Assembly: GCA_020638905.1 (NCBI GenBank)
Contig: JACKHP010000003.1
Location: 226,049-290,048 of the forward strand
Length of the DNA stretch: 64,000 bases
From: Planctomycetota bacterium
Lineage (GTDB): Bacteria; Planctomycetota; B15-G4
Reading direction: 5' to 3'
Shown in pieces: positions 32,486 through 41,336 of this stretch (its first letter is position 1; every line of letters begins with the position of its first letter). The position numbers and the translations under genes were made by a program. Below the pieces are notes generated by a model. The model ran no database searches. It saw nothing but the letters and a program-made list of their open reading frames with translations, and was not told the origin of the DNA.

Positions 32486-33790
32486 TCAGGCCCGCGGCAG
32501 GACGATCTCGAAGCGCGCGCCGTGTCCCGGCCGCGAGACGACCTCGATGCTCCCCTGCATGCCCTCGACGAGGCGTTTCGCGATGGCCAGGCCGAGGCCG
32601 CTGCCGCCGCCGTCGGCGCGCCGCGCACGGGCCGCGTCGCCGCGGAAGAAGCGCTCGAAGACGCGCGGCAGGTCGTCCGGCGCGAGGCCCGGGCCGGTGT
32701 CCGACACGCGCAACCGAACGGCGGACGCGTCGGCCTCGCCGTCGAGCGTGATCGTGCCGTCGCGCGGCGTGTGCGCGGCGGCATTCACGAGCAGGTTGCG
32801 CAGCACCTGCTGCAGCCGCTCGGGGTCGGCGCGCAACGCCGGCAACATGTCGACGTCCACGACGAGGCGCGGCAGGTCGTCGCCGCGCAGCGCGCGCAAC
32901 GCGTCGAGCGCCGCGCCGACCGCCTCGCGCGGGACGACGCTCTCGGGACGGAACGCGAGCTGTCCCGCGTCGGCCAGGGCGAGCTGCTGGAGGTCGTCGA
33001 CGAGGCGCGCGAGCCGGACCAGCTCGCCGTCCAGCGCGTCCCACGCCTCGTCGGCGGGACGCAGCCCGTCGCGCACCGCGTCGAGCTGGCAGCGCAGCGC
33101 GGTGAGCGGCGTGCGCAGCTCGTGGGCCACGTCGGAGACGAGGTCGCGACGCAGCGCCTCGGTGCGCGCGAACGCGTCGGCCATGCCGTCGAACGCGCGT
33201 CCCAGCTCGCCGAGTTCGTCGGCGCCCTCGACGCCGGCGCGCGCCGCGAGGTCGCCCGCCGAGAGCCGCGTGGCCGCGTCCGTGATGCGCTCGAGCGGAC
33301 GCAGCACGCGCCGCGCCAGCAGCAGCAGCGAGACGAGCGCCAGCGCCGCGACCGCGGCCACGAGCGCCAGCACCAGCCCGAACGCGTCGTCCACCGTCTG
33401 CTCGTCGTCCGGCGCGGGCGGCCAGCCGGGGACGGACACGCGCCGCGCGCCCGGAGCCGCCGCGGCACCGGACGCGGGGCGCAGCGCCCCGGCGTCGAGC
33501 ACGAGCACCGTCTCGCGCGTGCCACCGTCGGACGCGTCGCGCAGCCGCAGCTCGAGTCCCCCGTCGCCCGTGGACGTCACGCGCGCCGCGCGCAACACCG
33601 CGTCGGACGCGTCCAGCACGTGCTCCGCGTCGTCGAGCAGCAGCCACGCGTCGCCGAAGGACGGCGCGGGCGCCTCGCGCACGCGGTCGATCTCGGTGCG
33701 CGCCACGCCCCACGTGAGCAGCCCGGCGAGCAGCGCCGCCACGAGCACCACGAAACCCGCCTGGAGCACGAGCCGCGCGCGCAGGCTCAC
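32486..33790 (-). CDS. Sensor histidine kinase with HAMP domain
   Basis: The 434-residue protein has an N-terminal membrane helix (VLQAGFVVLVAALLAGLLTW), a periplasmic domain of about 100 residues, a second helix (VLALVAAVAALALVSLLLLA), a HAMP linker (RRVLRPLERITDAATRLSAG), the HisKA box DVAHELRTPLTALR with His223, and an ATPase domain with VLRNLLVNAAAHTP (N box), DTGPGLAPDDL (G1) and GGSGLGLAIAKRLVEGM (G2). It is a complete sensor kinase. Its ATG overlaps the response-regulator stop by 4 bp, so they form a two-component pair. The signal is unknown. Confidence 0.95.
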   Translation of the reverse strand: MSLRARLVLQAGFVVLVAALLAGLLTWGVARTEIDRVREAPAPSFGDAWLLLDDAEHVLDASDAVLRAARVTSTGDGGLELRLRDASDGGTRETVLVLDAGALRPASGAAAAPGARRVSVPGWPPAPDDEQTVDDAFGLVLALVAAVAALALVSLLLLARRVLRPLERITDAATRLSAGDLAARAGVEGADELGELGRAFDGMADAFARTEALRRDLVSDVAHELRTPLTALRCQLDAVRDGLRPADEAWDALDGELVRLARLVDDLQQLALADAGQLAFRPESVVPREAVGAALDALRALRGDDLPRLVVDVDMLPALRADPERLQQVLRNLLVNAAAHTPRDGTITLDGEADASAVRLRVSDTGPGLAPDDLPRVFERFFRGDAARARRADGGGSGLGLAIAKRLVEGMQGSIEVVSRPGHGARFEIVLPRA

Positions 33791-34539
33791 GGGGCGTCCC
33801 CGCGCAGGCGGTAGCCGACGCCGACCACGGTCTCGAGCACGCGCGCACGGCGCGGGTCGTCGTCGAGCTTGCGCCGCAGGTTGAGCACGTGCGTGTCGAG
33901 CGTGCGCTCGAGGCCGTCGTAGCCGCGTCCCAGGGCGAGCTCGATCAGGCGCGCGCGGCTGAGCACCCGGTCGGGATGGCGCAGGAACGTCTCGAGCAGC
34001 GCGAACTCGGTGGGCGTCAGCACGATCTCGCGTCCGGCGCGGGTGACCGTGTGCGTGCGCGGGTCGAGGCGCAGCGTCCCCGCGGCGAGCAGCTCGTCGT
34101 CGGACGCGCGCGCCGCATCGCCCACGCGCCGGCGCAACAGCGCGCGCACGCGCGCCACGACCTCACGTGGACGGAACGGCTTGACGACGTAGTCGTCGGC
34201 GCCGGCGTCGAGGCCGCGTACGATCTCGTCCTCGCGGGTGCGGGCGGTGAGCATCAGCACCGGCACGTCGGACGTCTCGCGCAGCCTGCGACAGATCTCG
34301 AGCCCGCCCAGCCCCGGCAGCATGAGGTCGAGCAGCACCGCGTCGGGCGGACGCGTGCGCAGCAGGTCGAGCGCCGCGAGTCCGTCGCCGGCCACGTCGA
34401 CCGCGTGGCCTTCGTGCTCGAGGTAGCGCCGCAGCGCGTCGGCCGTGGACGGGTCGTCCTCGACGACGAGCACGCGCGCCTGCGAAGGGGGCGATGGCGG
34501 ACGGCTCACGGGGGCTCCGGCGACGAGCCGCGACGTCAC
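33787..34539 (-). CDS. OmpR/PhoB-family response regulator
   Basis: A receiver domain (RVLVVEDDPSTADALRRYL, phospho-acceptor Asp71 in AVLLDLMLPG, Thr in MLTARTRED, Lys in DDYVVKPFRP) is joined to a winged-helix DNA-binding domain (TPTEFALLETFLRHPDRVLS, TLDTHVLNLRRKLDDDP, VGVGYRLRGDAP). The gene overlaps both neighbours by 4 bp: the serine-hydrolase stop upstream and the kinase start downstream. About 20 extra residues precede the receiver; the overlap with the hydrolase stop supports this start. Confidence 0.95.
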   Translation of the reverse strand: MTSRLVAGAPVSRPPSPPSQARVLVVEDDPSTADALRRYLEHEGHAVDVAGDGLAALDLLRTRPPDAVLLDLMLPGLGGLEICRRLRETSDVPVLMLTARTREDEIVRGLDAGADDYVVKPFRPREVVARVRALLRRRVGDAARASDDELLAAGTLRLDPRTHTVTRAGREIVLTPTEFALLETFLRHPDRVLSRARLIELALGRGYDGLERTLDTHVLNLRRKLDDDPRRARVLETVVGVGYRLRGDAP

Positions 34540-35987
34540 CGCGCGAGCGCCTGCAGGATCGCCAGTCCCGTGAGCTCACCCGCCGGCTCGTCGTGGTTCG
34601 AGAGGACGACCACGAGGATACCGCCCTGCTCGGCCAGGAGCGCGTTCACGCCCTCGGCCCCGCCGGCCCACTGCGCCCGCCAGCGGGTGCGGTCGACGCG
34701 CGTCCCGAGCGCGCCGGGCCACTCGCCGGTGTAGACCCAATGCGTCCAGTCGGGGTCGAGCAGCGCGCCGTCGTGCAGCGCGTGGGCGATGCGCGCGAGG
34801 TCGGACGCGGTGCAGTAGCCGCCGCCCGACGGGGTGCCCTCGACGTCGAGCACGAGCGTGTTGCTGCACCACGGACCGTCGCGGCCCTCGCACTTCCAGT
34901 ACCCGGTGGCCACGCCTTCGTGCACGCGGTCGAGGGCGTACGACCCCGAGTGCTCGGTGTGCGCGGGGACGAGCACGGCCTGCCGCACGAGATCCTCCCA
35001 GCGTTCGCCGCTGACGGCCTCGAGCATGGCGCCCAGCACGATGTAGCCGGCGTTGCTGTAGCGCTGCTGCGAGCCAGGCTCGAAGAGCAGCGGATCGCCC
35101 GCGAAGAACGGGAAGAAGTCCTCCGGTCGCCGGAAGCGCGCCATCGAGAGCTCGCGCATGTCCCAGAAGCGCAGCTCGGCCAGGCCGCTCGTGTGGTCGG
35201 CCAGCATGCGCACCGTGATGCGCGCCGCCGCGTCCCCGTCGGGATAGTCGGGCAGCACCTCGGCGATCGTGGTCTGCGGCGACAGGCGTCCGGCGACGAT
35301 CTGCTTCGCGAGCGCCACCTGCAGGAACGTCTTGGCGATCGAGCCGATGCGGAACGGCGTGTCGACTCGGTTCGGCACGCGGAAGCTCTTCTCGGCCATG
35401 CCGAAGGCCTCCTCGTACACGGGCGAGCCGTCGCGTTCGACGCGCACCACGCCGCTGAACACGTCGCGCGCGGCGAGGTCGGCCAGCCACGCGTGCAGTG
35501 CCGGCACGAGGTCGTCGTCCGACGTCGAGGGGTCGACCGGCGGCGCGCCGATGCCGAGTTCGGCGGCGGACGGCAGGCCGCCGTCCTCGACCGCCAGGCC
35601 CGCCGAGACGATGCGTCGCGCGGGCTCGGGCTCGAGCTGGATCTCGAGCCGCAGCTCGACGTCGGGCTGCGCGCCCGAGCCGAGCACGAGCACGACCGTG
35701 TCGCCGTCGACCTGCTCGTCGAGGATGGCCAGCGCGCCGAAGCGTTCGCGCAGCTCGGCGTAGCGTTCACGCCAGGTCGTGTCGCCCGGGTCGGTCTCGG
35801 CGAACGCCTCGGCGCGGAAGCGTCCCCAGGCCTCGACGTCGCCGGCGTTCAGGCCGGCCACGAAGGCCCGGGCGCGCTCGAGTCCGGCGTCGTCGGGCGG
35901 CGCCGTCGCGGCGGCGGACGCACCCGACAGAAGACAGGTTCCGAGCAGCACGGCGAGCGCGACGAGACGCGCGATCGAGGCACGCAT
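34536..35987 (-). CDS. Secreted serine hydrolase of the beta-lactamase/DD-peptidase family
   Basis: A signal peptide (ALAVLLGTCLLSGASAAA) is followed by a region of about 140 residues with an NTF2-like start (AFVAGLNAGDVEAWGRFRAE) and then the class C beta-lactamase-like domain: Ser216-x-x-Lys219 in FRIGSIAKTFLQ, RYSNAGYIVLG as the YxN motif, and a C-terminal HDEPAGEL region. It probably cleaves a peptide or ester in the envelope, for example in peptidoglycan. It is the first gene of an overlapping operon with a response regulator and kinase, so the two-component system may respond to, or control, the envelope step it catalyses. Confidence 0.9.
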   Translation of the reverse strand: MRASIARLVALAVLLGTCLLSGASAAATAPPDDAGLERARAFVAGLNAGDVEAWGRFRAEAFAETDPGDTTWRERYAELRERFGALAILDEQVDGDTVVLVLGSGAQPDVELRLEIQLEPEPARRIVSAGLAVEDGGLPSAAELGIGAPPVDPSTSDDDLVPALHAWLADLAARDVFSGVVRVERDGSPVYEEAFGMAEKSFRVPNRVDTPFRIGSIAKTFLQVALAKQIVAGRLSPQTTIAEVLPDYPDGDAAARITVRMLADHTSGLAELRFWDMRELSMARFRRPEDFFPFFAGDPLLFEPGSQQRYSNAGYIVLGAMLEAVSGERWEDLVRQAVLVPAHTEHSGSYALDRVHEGVATGYWKCEGRDGPWCSNTLVLDVEGTPSGGGYCTASDLARIAHALHDGALLDPDWTHWVYTGEWPGALGTRVDRTRWRAQWAGGAEGVNALLAEQGGILVVVLSNHDEPAGELTGLAILQALAR

Positions 35988-36104
35988 GGCGAGGACTCCG
36001 GGAGGACGGGGGAGGCACGACGCGACGCAGCCTGCCCGAGCCGTGTCGAGATCCCGTCGAGGCGCCGGTCCGACATGCGCACGCCGTGAGTCCGACGCTC
36101 CGGC

Positions 36105-36962
36105 TCAGACCCCCACCGGCTCGAGCTTCACCCGCCGCTGCTCGTCGATCAGCAGCATGCTGCCCTCCGGCACCTCGTCCCAGCCGGGGTCGGACGAGAG
36201 CGCCTCGGACGCCACGATGACCGCGCCCAGGCCGTCGTCGGGGCGCACCATCGCGCAGGCCCCCTCGCGGCACTCGTAGCGCATGCCCGTGTGCACGTAG
36301 AGGCTGTCGGCCTTGCCCGGCGCGTCGGACGTGAAGCGGCACGCGACCGCGCGCAGTCCGTCGGAGACGGCCACGTTCGCGTAGACGGGACGCGCCGCGT
36401 TGTGCTCGGCCTGCAGCGCGATGATCGTCTTCAGCGCGTCGCGCAGGCCGTCGGCCATGAGCGAGAGCGGGTCGCCGGAGCCCATGCGCGCCACGGCGTC
36501 GACGAAGAGCGCGAAGAGGTGCTCGCTGTCGGTCGAGCCGCGCACCTCGGCGAAGGCCGCGTCGGAGAGCCGGTCGAGCAGCGGACGCTTCACGCGCAGG
36601 AACTCGCGCACGTCGCCGTTGTGCATGAACGCGAAGCGTCCCGAGCGGAAGGGATGGCAGTTCACCTCGCTCACCACCGAGCCCGGCGAGGCCGCGCGCA
36701 CGTGCGCCAGGATCACGTCGCTCTCGACGACGCGCGCCAGGTCGATCAGGTTCGCGTTGTTCCAGGCCGGCGTCACCGCGCGGAAGGCGGCCGGCTCGGG
36801 CTGCAGGTCGCGCGCGTACCAGGCCACCCCGAATCCGTCACCGTTGAGCGGCTCGCGACGCTCGTTGCTGTGCACGCTCTGCCTGATGAGCGAGTGCGCC
36901 GGCTCGGTGACGAGCGACGCGACGCGGATCGCCGGGCCGAGGTAGAGCACGAAGCGGCACAT
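36105..36962 (-). CDS. Class II glutamine amidotransferase (EgtC/YafJ-like)
   Basis: The 285-residue protein begins MCRFVLYLG, placing the catalytic Cys at position 2 after Met removal. NGDGFGVAWYA, HVRAASPGSVVSEVNCHPFR, FMHNGDVREF and GSTDSEHLFALF are the conserved glutaminase elements. Stand-alone members release ammonia or cleave gamma-glutamyl amides; EgtC in ergothioneine synthesis is the best-known relative, but no egtB or egtD is in the window. The same frame stays open for 4.4 kb upstream, which is antisense to other genes and not part of this protein. Confidence 0.92.
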   Translation of the reverse strand: MCRFVLYLGPAIRVASLVTEPAHSLIRQSVHSNERREPLNGDGFGVAWYARDLQPEPAAFRAVTPAWNNANLIDLARVVESDVILAHVRAASPGSVVSEVNCHPFRSGRFAFMHNGDVREFLRVKRPLLDRLSDAAFAEVRGSTDSEHLFALFVDAVARMGSGDPLSLMADGLRDALKTIIALQAEHNAARPVYANVAVSDGLRAVACRFTSDAPGKADSLYVHTGMRYECREGACAMVRPDDGLGAVIVASEALSSDPGWDEVPEGSMLLIDEQRRVKLEPVGV

Positions 36963-37027
36963 GGGACGACCTCCCGGACGCGGTGCTCCGATCGTCCCAC
37001 CGCGGGAGGCGCTTGGGAACCGTCGGC

Positions 37028-38707
37028 CTACTCGACGCGGCTGCGCAGCACGTACTCGTTCGGCTCGAGCGCCTCCTCGATGCCGCGCAGCGGCACGCCG
37101 ATGAGCGTGTCGCCCTTCTGGTGGTCGCGGCGCACGTTCACGGGACGGTCGATCGCGTACTCCGGGTTCTCGGTGTCGGCCACGATCAGGCGCACCTGCA
37201 GCGTCGAGCGGTCGACGAAATACCAGCTGCCGTTGCTGTAGGTCCACTTCGTCTCGCGCGACCAGGCCTTCGACGGGATGCGCACGGCGAGCAGCTCGAA
37301 GTCGGGTTGCTGGTGCTTCCAGGCGTCGATCGCGACGGCCACGGCGGCGTCGCGGTCGTCGCCTTCGTAGCCGTCGGGGGGCAGCGGGTTCTCGCGGATG
37401 ATGAGCTCGCGCAGGGAGTCGGCGCGCGTCCTGAGACTGGCCCGCATCGCGTCGACCTCGTGCGCGAGCGTCACGCCGCCCGCCGGGTCGAGCGCGGCGT
37501 AGAGGCCCAGCTTCTCGTCGGCCCATCCCATGCACTGCGGGATGCCGCCGGTGAACCACAGCGGCTTCTGGGCCGCCACGGCCTCGTCCGCGTAGCGATC
37601 GGCCTCGGCCAGGTGCGCGCGGATCTCTCCCGGCAGCACGGCCTTCTGCGCCTCGGCCACGGCCAGGAAGTCCCGGCGCTGGCTCAGCAACTGCTCGCAC
37701 GCCGACGCGATGCGCACGCCCTGGTCGGTCTGCTGGGCGACGAGCCGCGCGTACACGTCGAGGATGCGGCGACCCTCCTGCTCGGCCGCGTCGGCCTGGG
37801 CGAAGGCCGCGACCGCCTGGGCGCGATCGCTCTGGAAGGTCAGCTCGGGACCGGCGTACATGCGCGACAGTTCGCGCAGGCGCTGCAGGTCGGCGTCGAA
37901 CTGCGGATACGCGGCCGGATCGACGAGCGCCCGCAGCTTCGCGTCGAGCGGGACGAAGAACTCCTCGGCCGCGTCGAGCGTCGCCTCGGCGTCGGCCAGA
38001 CGCTGCTGCGCTTCGGCGACTCCCTCGCCGTTCGCCGGGATCTTCGCCAGTCCGTCGCGCACGAAGCCGGCCTTGCGGCGGGCCTCGGCGAGGGTGTCGA
38101 GCGCAGCCGCGCTCGTACGGAAGTCGATCGTGAGCGGGTCGTCCACGGGACGCAGCGCGTCGAGCCACGCGCCGAGCGACGTCGTCAGTCCCTCGACCTC
38201 GCGCATGGTGAAGAGCGTGTTCTTGAGGTTGTCCGCGTGCGGGTAGCCGAGCTTGACGGTCGCCGGCGCCACGGGTTGCGCCTCGGCCGCGCTCGTTCTC
38301 GGCGGGTCGGCGCTCCCCGCCGGCTCCGTCGCGGGGGTCGCGGGCTTGCCGGTCAGGATCGCCGCAAGCCTCTCGTGGAGCGCGGCCGCGGCGGCGTAGC
38401 GAGCGTTGGCCTCGGCGGCCCCCGCCGCTCCACCGGCCGTGGCCAACAGCTTGCCCGCAGGCTCGAGGTCGCCGAACGCCTGGTCGAGCCGCAGCTTCGC
38501 CAGCTTCGCCGCCGACCCCGCGGGCGGACGGGTGAGGTGTCCGATGCTGCCGTCGACCAGGGCCAGGTTCGCCTCGGCGCGCGTGAGCAGCGCGTTCGCC
38601 TGGACGACGTCGGCGGCGGCGTCGCTCGCGGCGCGCGCCGGTGACGGGAGCAGGGTCAGGGCCAGGACGCACAGGAGCGACCCGAGCGAGCGCGACGACG
38701 GCTTCAT
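37028..38707 (-). CDS. Secreted protein of unknown function
   Basis: Not recognised. The 559-residue product has a signal peptide (SLLCVLALTLLPSPARAA) and a first half made of helices with heptad-like spacing, rich in Ala, Glu and Gln (AQQRLADAEATLDAAEEFFV, QADAAEQEGRRILDVYARL). The C-terminal third is more globular, with KAWSRETKWTYSNGSWYFVD and NVRRDHQKGDTLIGVPLRG. The helices suggest a coiled-coil or TPR-like periplasmic scaffold. The gene is divergent from the serine hydrolase at 38988, with a 280-bp shared region. Confidence 0.7.
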   Translation of the reverse strand: MKPSSRSLGSLLCVLALTLLPSPARAASDAAADVVQANALLTRAEANLALVDGSIGHLTRPPAGSAAKLAKLRLDQAFGDLEPAGKLLATAGGAAGAAEANARYAAAAALHERLAAILTGKPATPATEPAGSADPPRTSAAEAQPVAPATVKLGYPHADNLKNTLFTMREVEGLTTSLGAWLDALRPVDDPLTIDFRTSAAALDTLAEARRKAGFVRDGLAKIPANGEGVAEAQQRLADAEATLDAAEEFFVPLDAKLRALVDPAAYPQFDADLQRLRELSRMYAGPELTFQSDRAQAVAAFAQADAAEQEGRRILDVYARLVAQQTDQGVRIASACEQLLSQRRDFLAVAEAQKAVLPGEIRAHLAEADRYADEAVAAQKPLWFTGGIPQCMGWADEKLGLYAALDPAGGVTLAHEVDAMRASLRTRADSLRELIIRENPLPPDGYEGDDRDAAVAVAIDAWKHQQPDFELLAVRIPSKAWSRETKWTYSNGSWYFVDRSTLQVRLIVADTENPEYAIDRPVNVRRDHQKGDTLIGVPLRGIEEALEPNEYVLRSRVE

Positions 38708-38987
38708 GCGGAGTCCAGGAGCAGGGGGAACCGGCGCGGGGCGCGACCGGACGGAGGTCGCCGCCGTGGCCGGCGTGGTGCGGGTCCGCCCGCACACGGA
38801 GCGGGTGGACGTCCCGCTTGCGCGACCGCGCGCCGTGACCCGCCAGGAATTCGCTGTCGGCCCCCGTCCCCGCCCGCTGCGGGGCCTCCCGACGGGACGA
38901 GGCGGCCGCCGGCCGCGCGCCCCGGGGGCGCGACCCGGAGCCGGGTCGGCCCGACCGCATCCCCATCCTTCCCCAGGACACAGACCC

Positions 38988-40994
38988 ATGCCCCGCTCCA
39001 TCCCGCTCCGTCCCCGCAAGCTCGCCTTCGCGGCGACCCTGGCCCTCGCCCTGGGCGGCGCCGCGCCGTCCGCGCTGGCCGACTTCGGCGGCTGGCAGAC
39101 CGCCGGCTTCATGGACCAGCCCAGCCTCAAGGTCGTGCTCAGCGACCTGCTCGCGTCCGGCACGAACATCCGTGAGATGGCCTCGACCGTGAACGGCGGC
39201 TGGATCATCGTCACCGACGGACCCGAGCAGCTCGTGTTCTGGGGCGGCGACGTCCCGAGCAGCTGCCTCACGAAGGTCTACGAGTACATCCAGTCGGGGC
39301 GCGAGATCGACTGCATCGCGTTCACGCCGTCCAACGGCTGGATGGTCATCGCCGAGGACCTCGCCTGGCACGCCGGCGCGATCAGCTACGTGAACGAGCT
39401 CGAGACCGCCATCCTCGATCGCATCGCGGCGGGCAAGCGCCTGACCGAGCTCGTCTTCGACTCCGACGGCGACGGCTGGACGCTGCTCAGCAACGGCGGC
39501 TCGTGGGCCACCTCGTACGGCATGCCCAAGGACCTCTACGCCGCGGTGCTCGAGCGCCACGCCCACGACCGCACGATCCAGCGCATCCAGATGGACGGCG
39601 AGGGGAACTGGGTGCTCTTCGCGCAGGACTGGTTCGCGAGCAAGGGCATCGACTCGACCTGCTTCGAGTGGATCAAGAACTTCCAGCGCGCCGAGCACCG
39701 GCTCGACAACGTCATGCTCGGACCGGGCGGCGCGTGGGCGCTCTTCAGCCACGCCCAGTTCGCGCCCGACCTGACCGACACCATGCAGTACGTCGAGTAC
39801 GGCCTGAAGGGCGTCGGCGGCGACGGCAGCCACGTCTCGAACATCTGGCAGCGCATGGCCGACCTCGACGTCGCCGGCGTCTCGATCGGCGTGATCGAGA
39901 ACGACCGCCTGCGCTGGGCGCGCGGCTACGGCGTGCTCGAGAACGGCACGCAGCGCTGGGTGCGCACCGACAGTCCGTTCGACACGGCCTCGGTGAGCAA
40001 GACGGTCGCGACGACGCTGTTCATGAACCTGTGCGACGACCCGGGCGTCAACCTGAACATCGACATGAACCTCAAGCAGGCCGCGCTCGGCGGTCCGGTG
40101 ATCTTCTGGAACGACCTGCTCTTCTATCTGCTCTACGGAAACCTCTACAAGGGCTACAACCTGCCGTTCACGCAGATCACGCTGCGGCGCCTGCTCTCGC
40201 ACACCGCAGCGATGGTGCCGCACGGCTCGACGTCGTTCCTGCCCGGTGACGCGACGCCCTCGACGCTCGAGATCCTGTTCGGCGCCAACGGCGACGGCAT
40301 GGGCGGCATGACCTACGGCGGCTCGAACATGCCGTACTACCAGTCCGACCTCTTCAGCGACGGCGGCTCGTGGCTGCCGGGACAGGTCTACAAGTACTCG
40401 GGCGGCGGCTTCATGGTGGCCCAGTCGATGGCCGAGACGGTCACCGACAACAGCTTCCACGTGCTCATGCAGCAGCGCGTGCTCTCGCCGCTCGGCATGA
40501 CGGACAGCACGTACGTCCAGCCGCTGCCGCCGGGCTTCGCCGACCGCGTCGCGCTGCCGCACGACTCCTCCGGCGTGGTGCTGCCCGCGAACCAGCGTCC
40601 GTTCTACCCGTGGGAGGCGGCCGGCGGCCTGTACTCGACGCCGACCGACCTGGCGCAGGTCGTGCTCATGCTCATGAACCAGGGCACGCACCCGCAGACG
40701 GGCGTCGAGATCCTCGAGCCGGGCACCACGAACGCGATGATGCTCAAGCAGACGCCGGTCGGTGAGTCGAAGCTCTACGGCCTGGGACTCGCGCTCTCGC
40801 AGAGCGTGGTCAACCCCGCCAACCTGGGCTGGTTCGCCCACGACGGCGCCCACGACCAGACCTCGGCCTACATCGCGGGATCTCCCGGACGCGGCCAGGG
40901 CATGGTGATCCTGATCAACGGCGGCGGCGACAAGGCGGAGACCCTGCGCAACGAGCTCTACGCCGCCTTCAAGAAGCACGAGGGCTGGAACTGA
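38988..40994 (+). CDS. Secreted serine hydrolase (beta-lactamase family) with N-terminal Trp-centred repeats
   Basis: A signal peptide (AATLALALGGAAPSALA) is followed by five repeats of 42-46 residues, each centred on a Gly/Asn-rich turn with Trp at 72, 118, 164, 208 and 250 (VNGGWIIVTD, PSNGWMVIAED, GDGWTLLS, GEGNWVLFAQD, PGGAWALFSH). The C-terminal part is a beta-lactamase-like hydrolase with Ser335-x-x-Lys338 in TASVSKTVATT, YKYSGGGFMVAQ as the YxG/N-type motif, and a final HDGAHDQTS. At 668 residues it is far longer than classical members; the repeats may be a propeller-like or substrate-holding domain. A strong hairpin lies 43 bp after its stop. Confidence 0.88.
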   Translation: MPRSIPLRPRKLAFAATLALALGGAAPSALADFGGWQTAGFMDQPSLKVVLSDLLASGTNIREMASTVNGGWIIVTDGPEQLVFWGGDVPSSCLTKVYEYIQSGREIDCIAFTPSNGWMVIAEDLAWHAGAISYVNELETAILDRIAAGKRLTELVFDSDGDGWTLLSNGGSWATSYGMPKDLYAAVLERHAHDRTIQRIQMDGEGNWVLFAQDWFASKGIDSTCFEWIKNFQRAEHRLDNVMLGPGGAWALFSHAQFAPDLTDTMQYVEYGLKGVGGDGSHVSNIWQRMADLDVAGVSIGVIENDRLRWARGYGVLENGTQRWVRTDSPFDTASVSKTVATTLFMNLCDDPGVNLNIDMNLKQAALGGPVIFWNDLLFYLLYGNLYKGYNLPFTQITLRRLLSHTAAMVPHGSTSFLPGDATPSTLEILFGANGDGMGGMTYGGSNMPYYQSDLFSDGGSWLPGQVYKYSGGGFMVAQSMAETVTDNSFHVLMQQRVLSPLGMTDSTYVQPLPPGFADRVALPHDSSGVVLPANQRPFYPWEAAGGLYSTPTDLAQVVLMLMNQGTHPQTGVEILEPGTTNAMMLKQTPVGESKLYGLGLALSQSVVNPANLGWFAHDGAHDQTSAYIAGSPGRGQGMVILINGGGDKAETLRNELYAAFKKHEGWN

Positions 40995-41037
40995 ACCGGG
41001 ACCGGGCCGCGACGAGTCGCGTCCCGATCTTGGACAC

Positions 41038-41072
41038 GCGCGGGGGTGGCCTCGACGAGGCCGCCCCCGCGC
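41038..41072 (+). terminator. GC hairpin downstream of the serine hydrolase
   Basis: A 15-bp stem (41038-41052 with 41058-41072, one T-G wobble, loop CGACG) starts 43 bp after the stop codon. No T-tract follows, as is common at this GC. Confidence 0.65.
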
Positions 41073-41258
41073 GGCGTTCGTGGCGGCGGCGCCTTCTCCC
41101 ACATCCGTGCGGCGCTGCCGCATGACGGAGGTTTCATTCCCGCGCCGTGCGGATCGCGTAGCCTCATGTGACGCGTCGCCGGGGGCGTGGCTCCCCCTCG
41201 TCCCCCCTGCAGTTCTCCGGTACCGCGACTCCGGCGACGCGCTTGCTCCCCGAATGCA

Positions 41259-41296
41259 CGCGGGCCCGGACTCCCTGTGGGGAATCCGGGCCCGCG
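41259..41296 (-). terminator. GC hairpin downstream of the lamin-tail gene
   Basis: A stem of 17 positions with one mismatch (41259-41275 with 41280-41296, loop of four) lies 41 bp beyond the minus-strand gene stop at 41337. Together with 41038-41072 it separates two convergent genes. Confidence 0.65.
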
Positions 41297-41336
41297 AAGT
41301 TCGGCGGCGGTCGCCCACCGCGTCACGCGACGACGG

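Noticed and set aside
36963..41318. A frame open for 5.2 kb on the minus strand (36105-41318) read as one 1737-residue protein
   Set aside because: Only the last 285 residues (glutamine amidotransferase) have family motifs. The rest is Arg/His/Gly-rich and antisense or out of frame to well-supported genes at 37028-38707 and 38988-40994.
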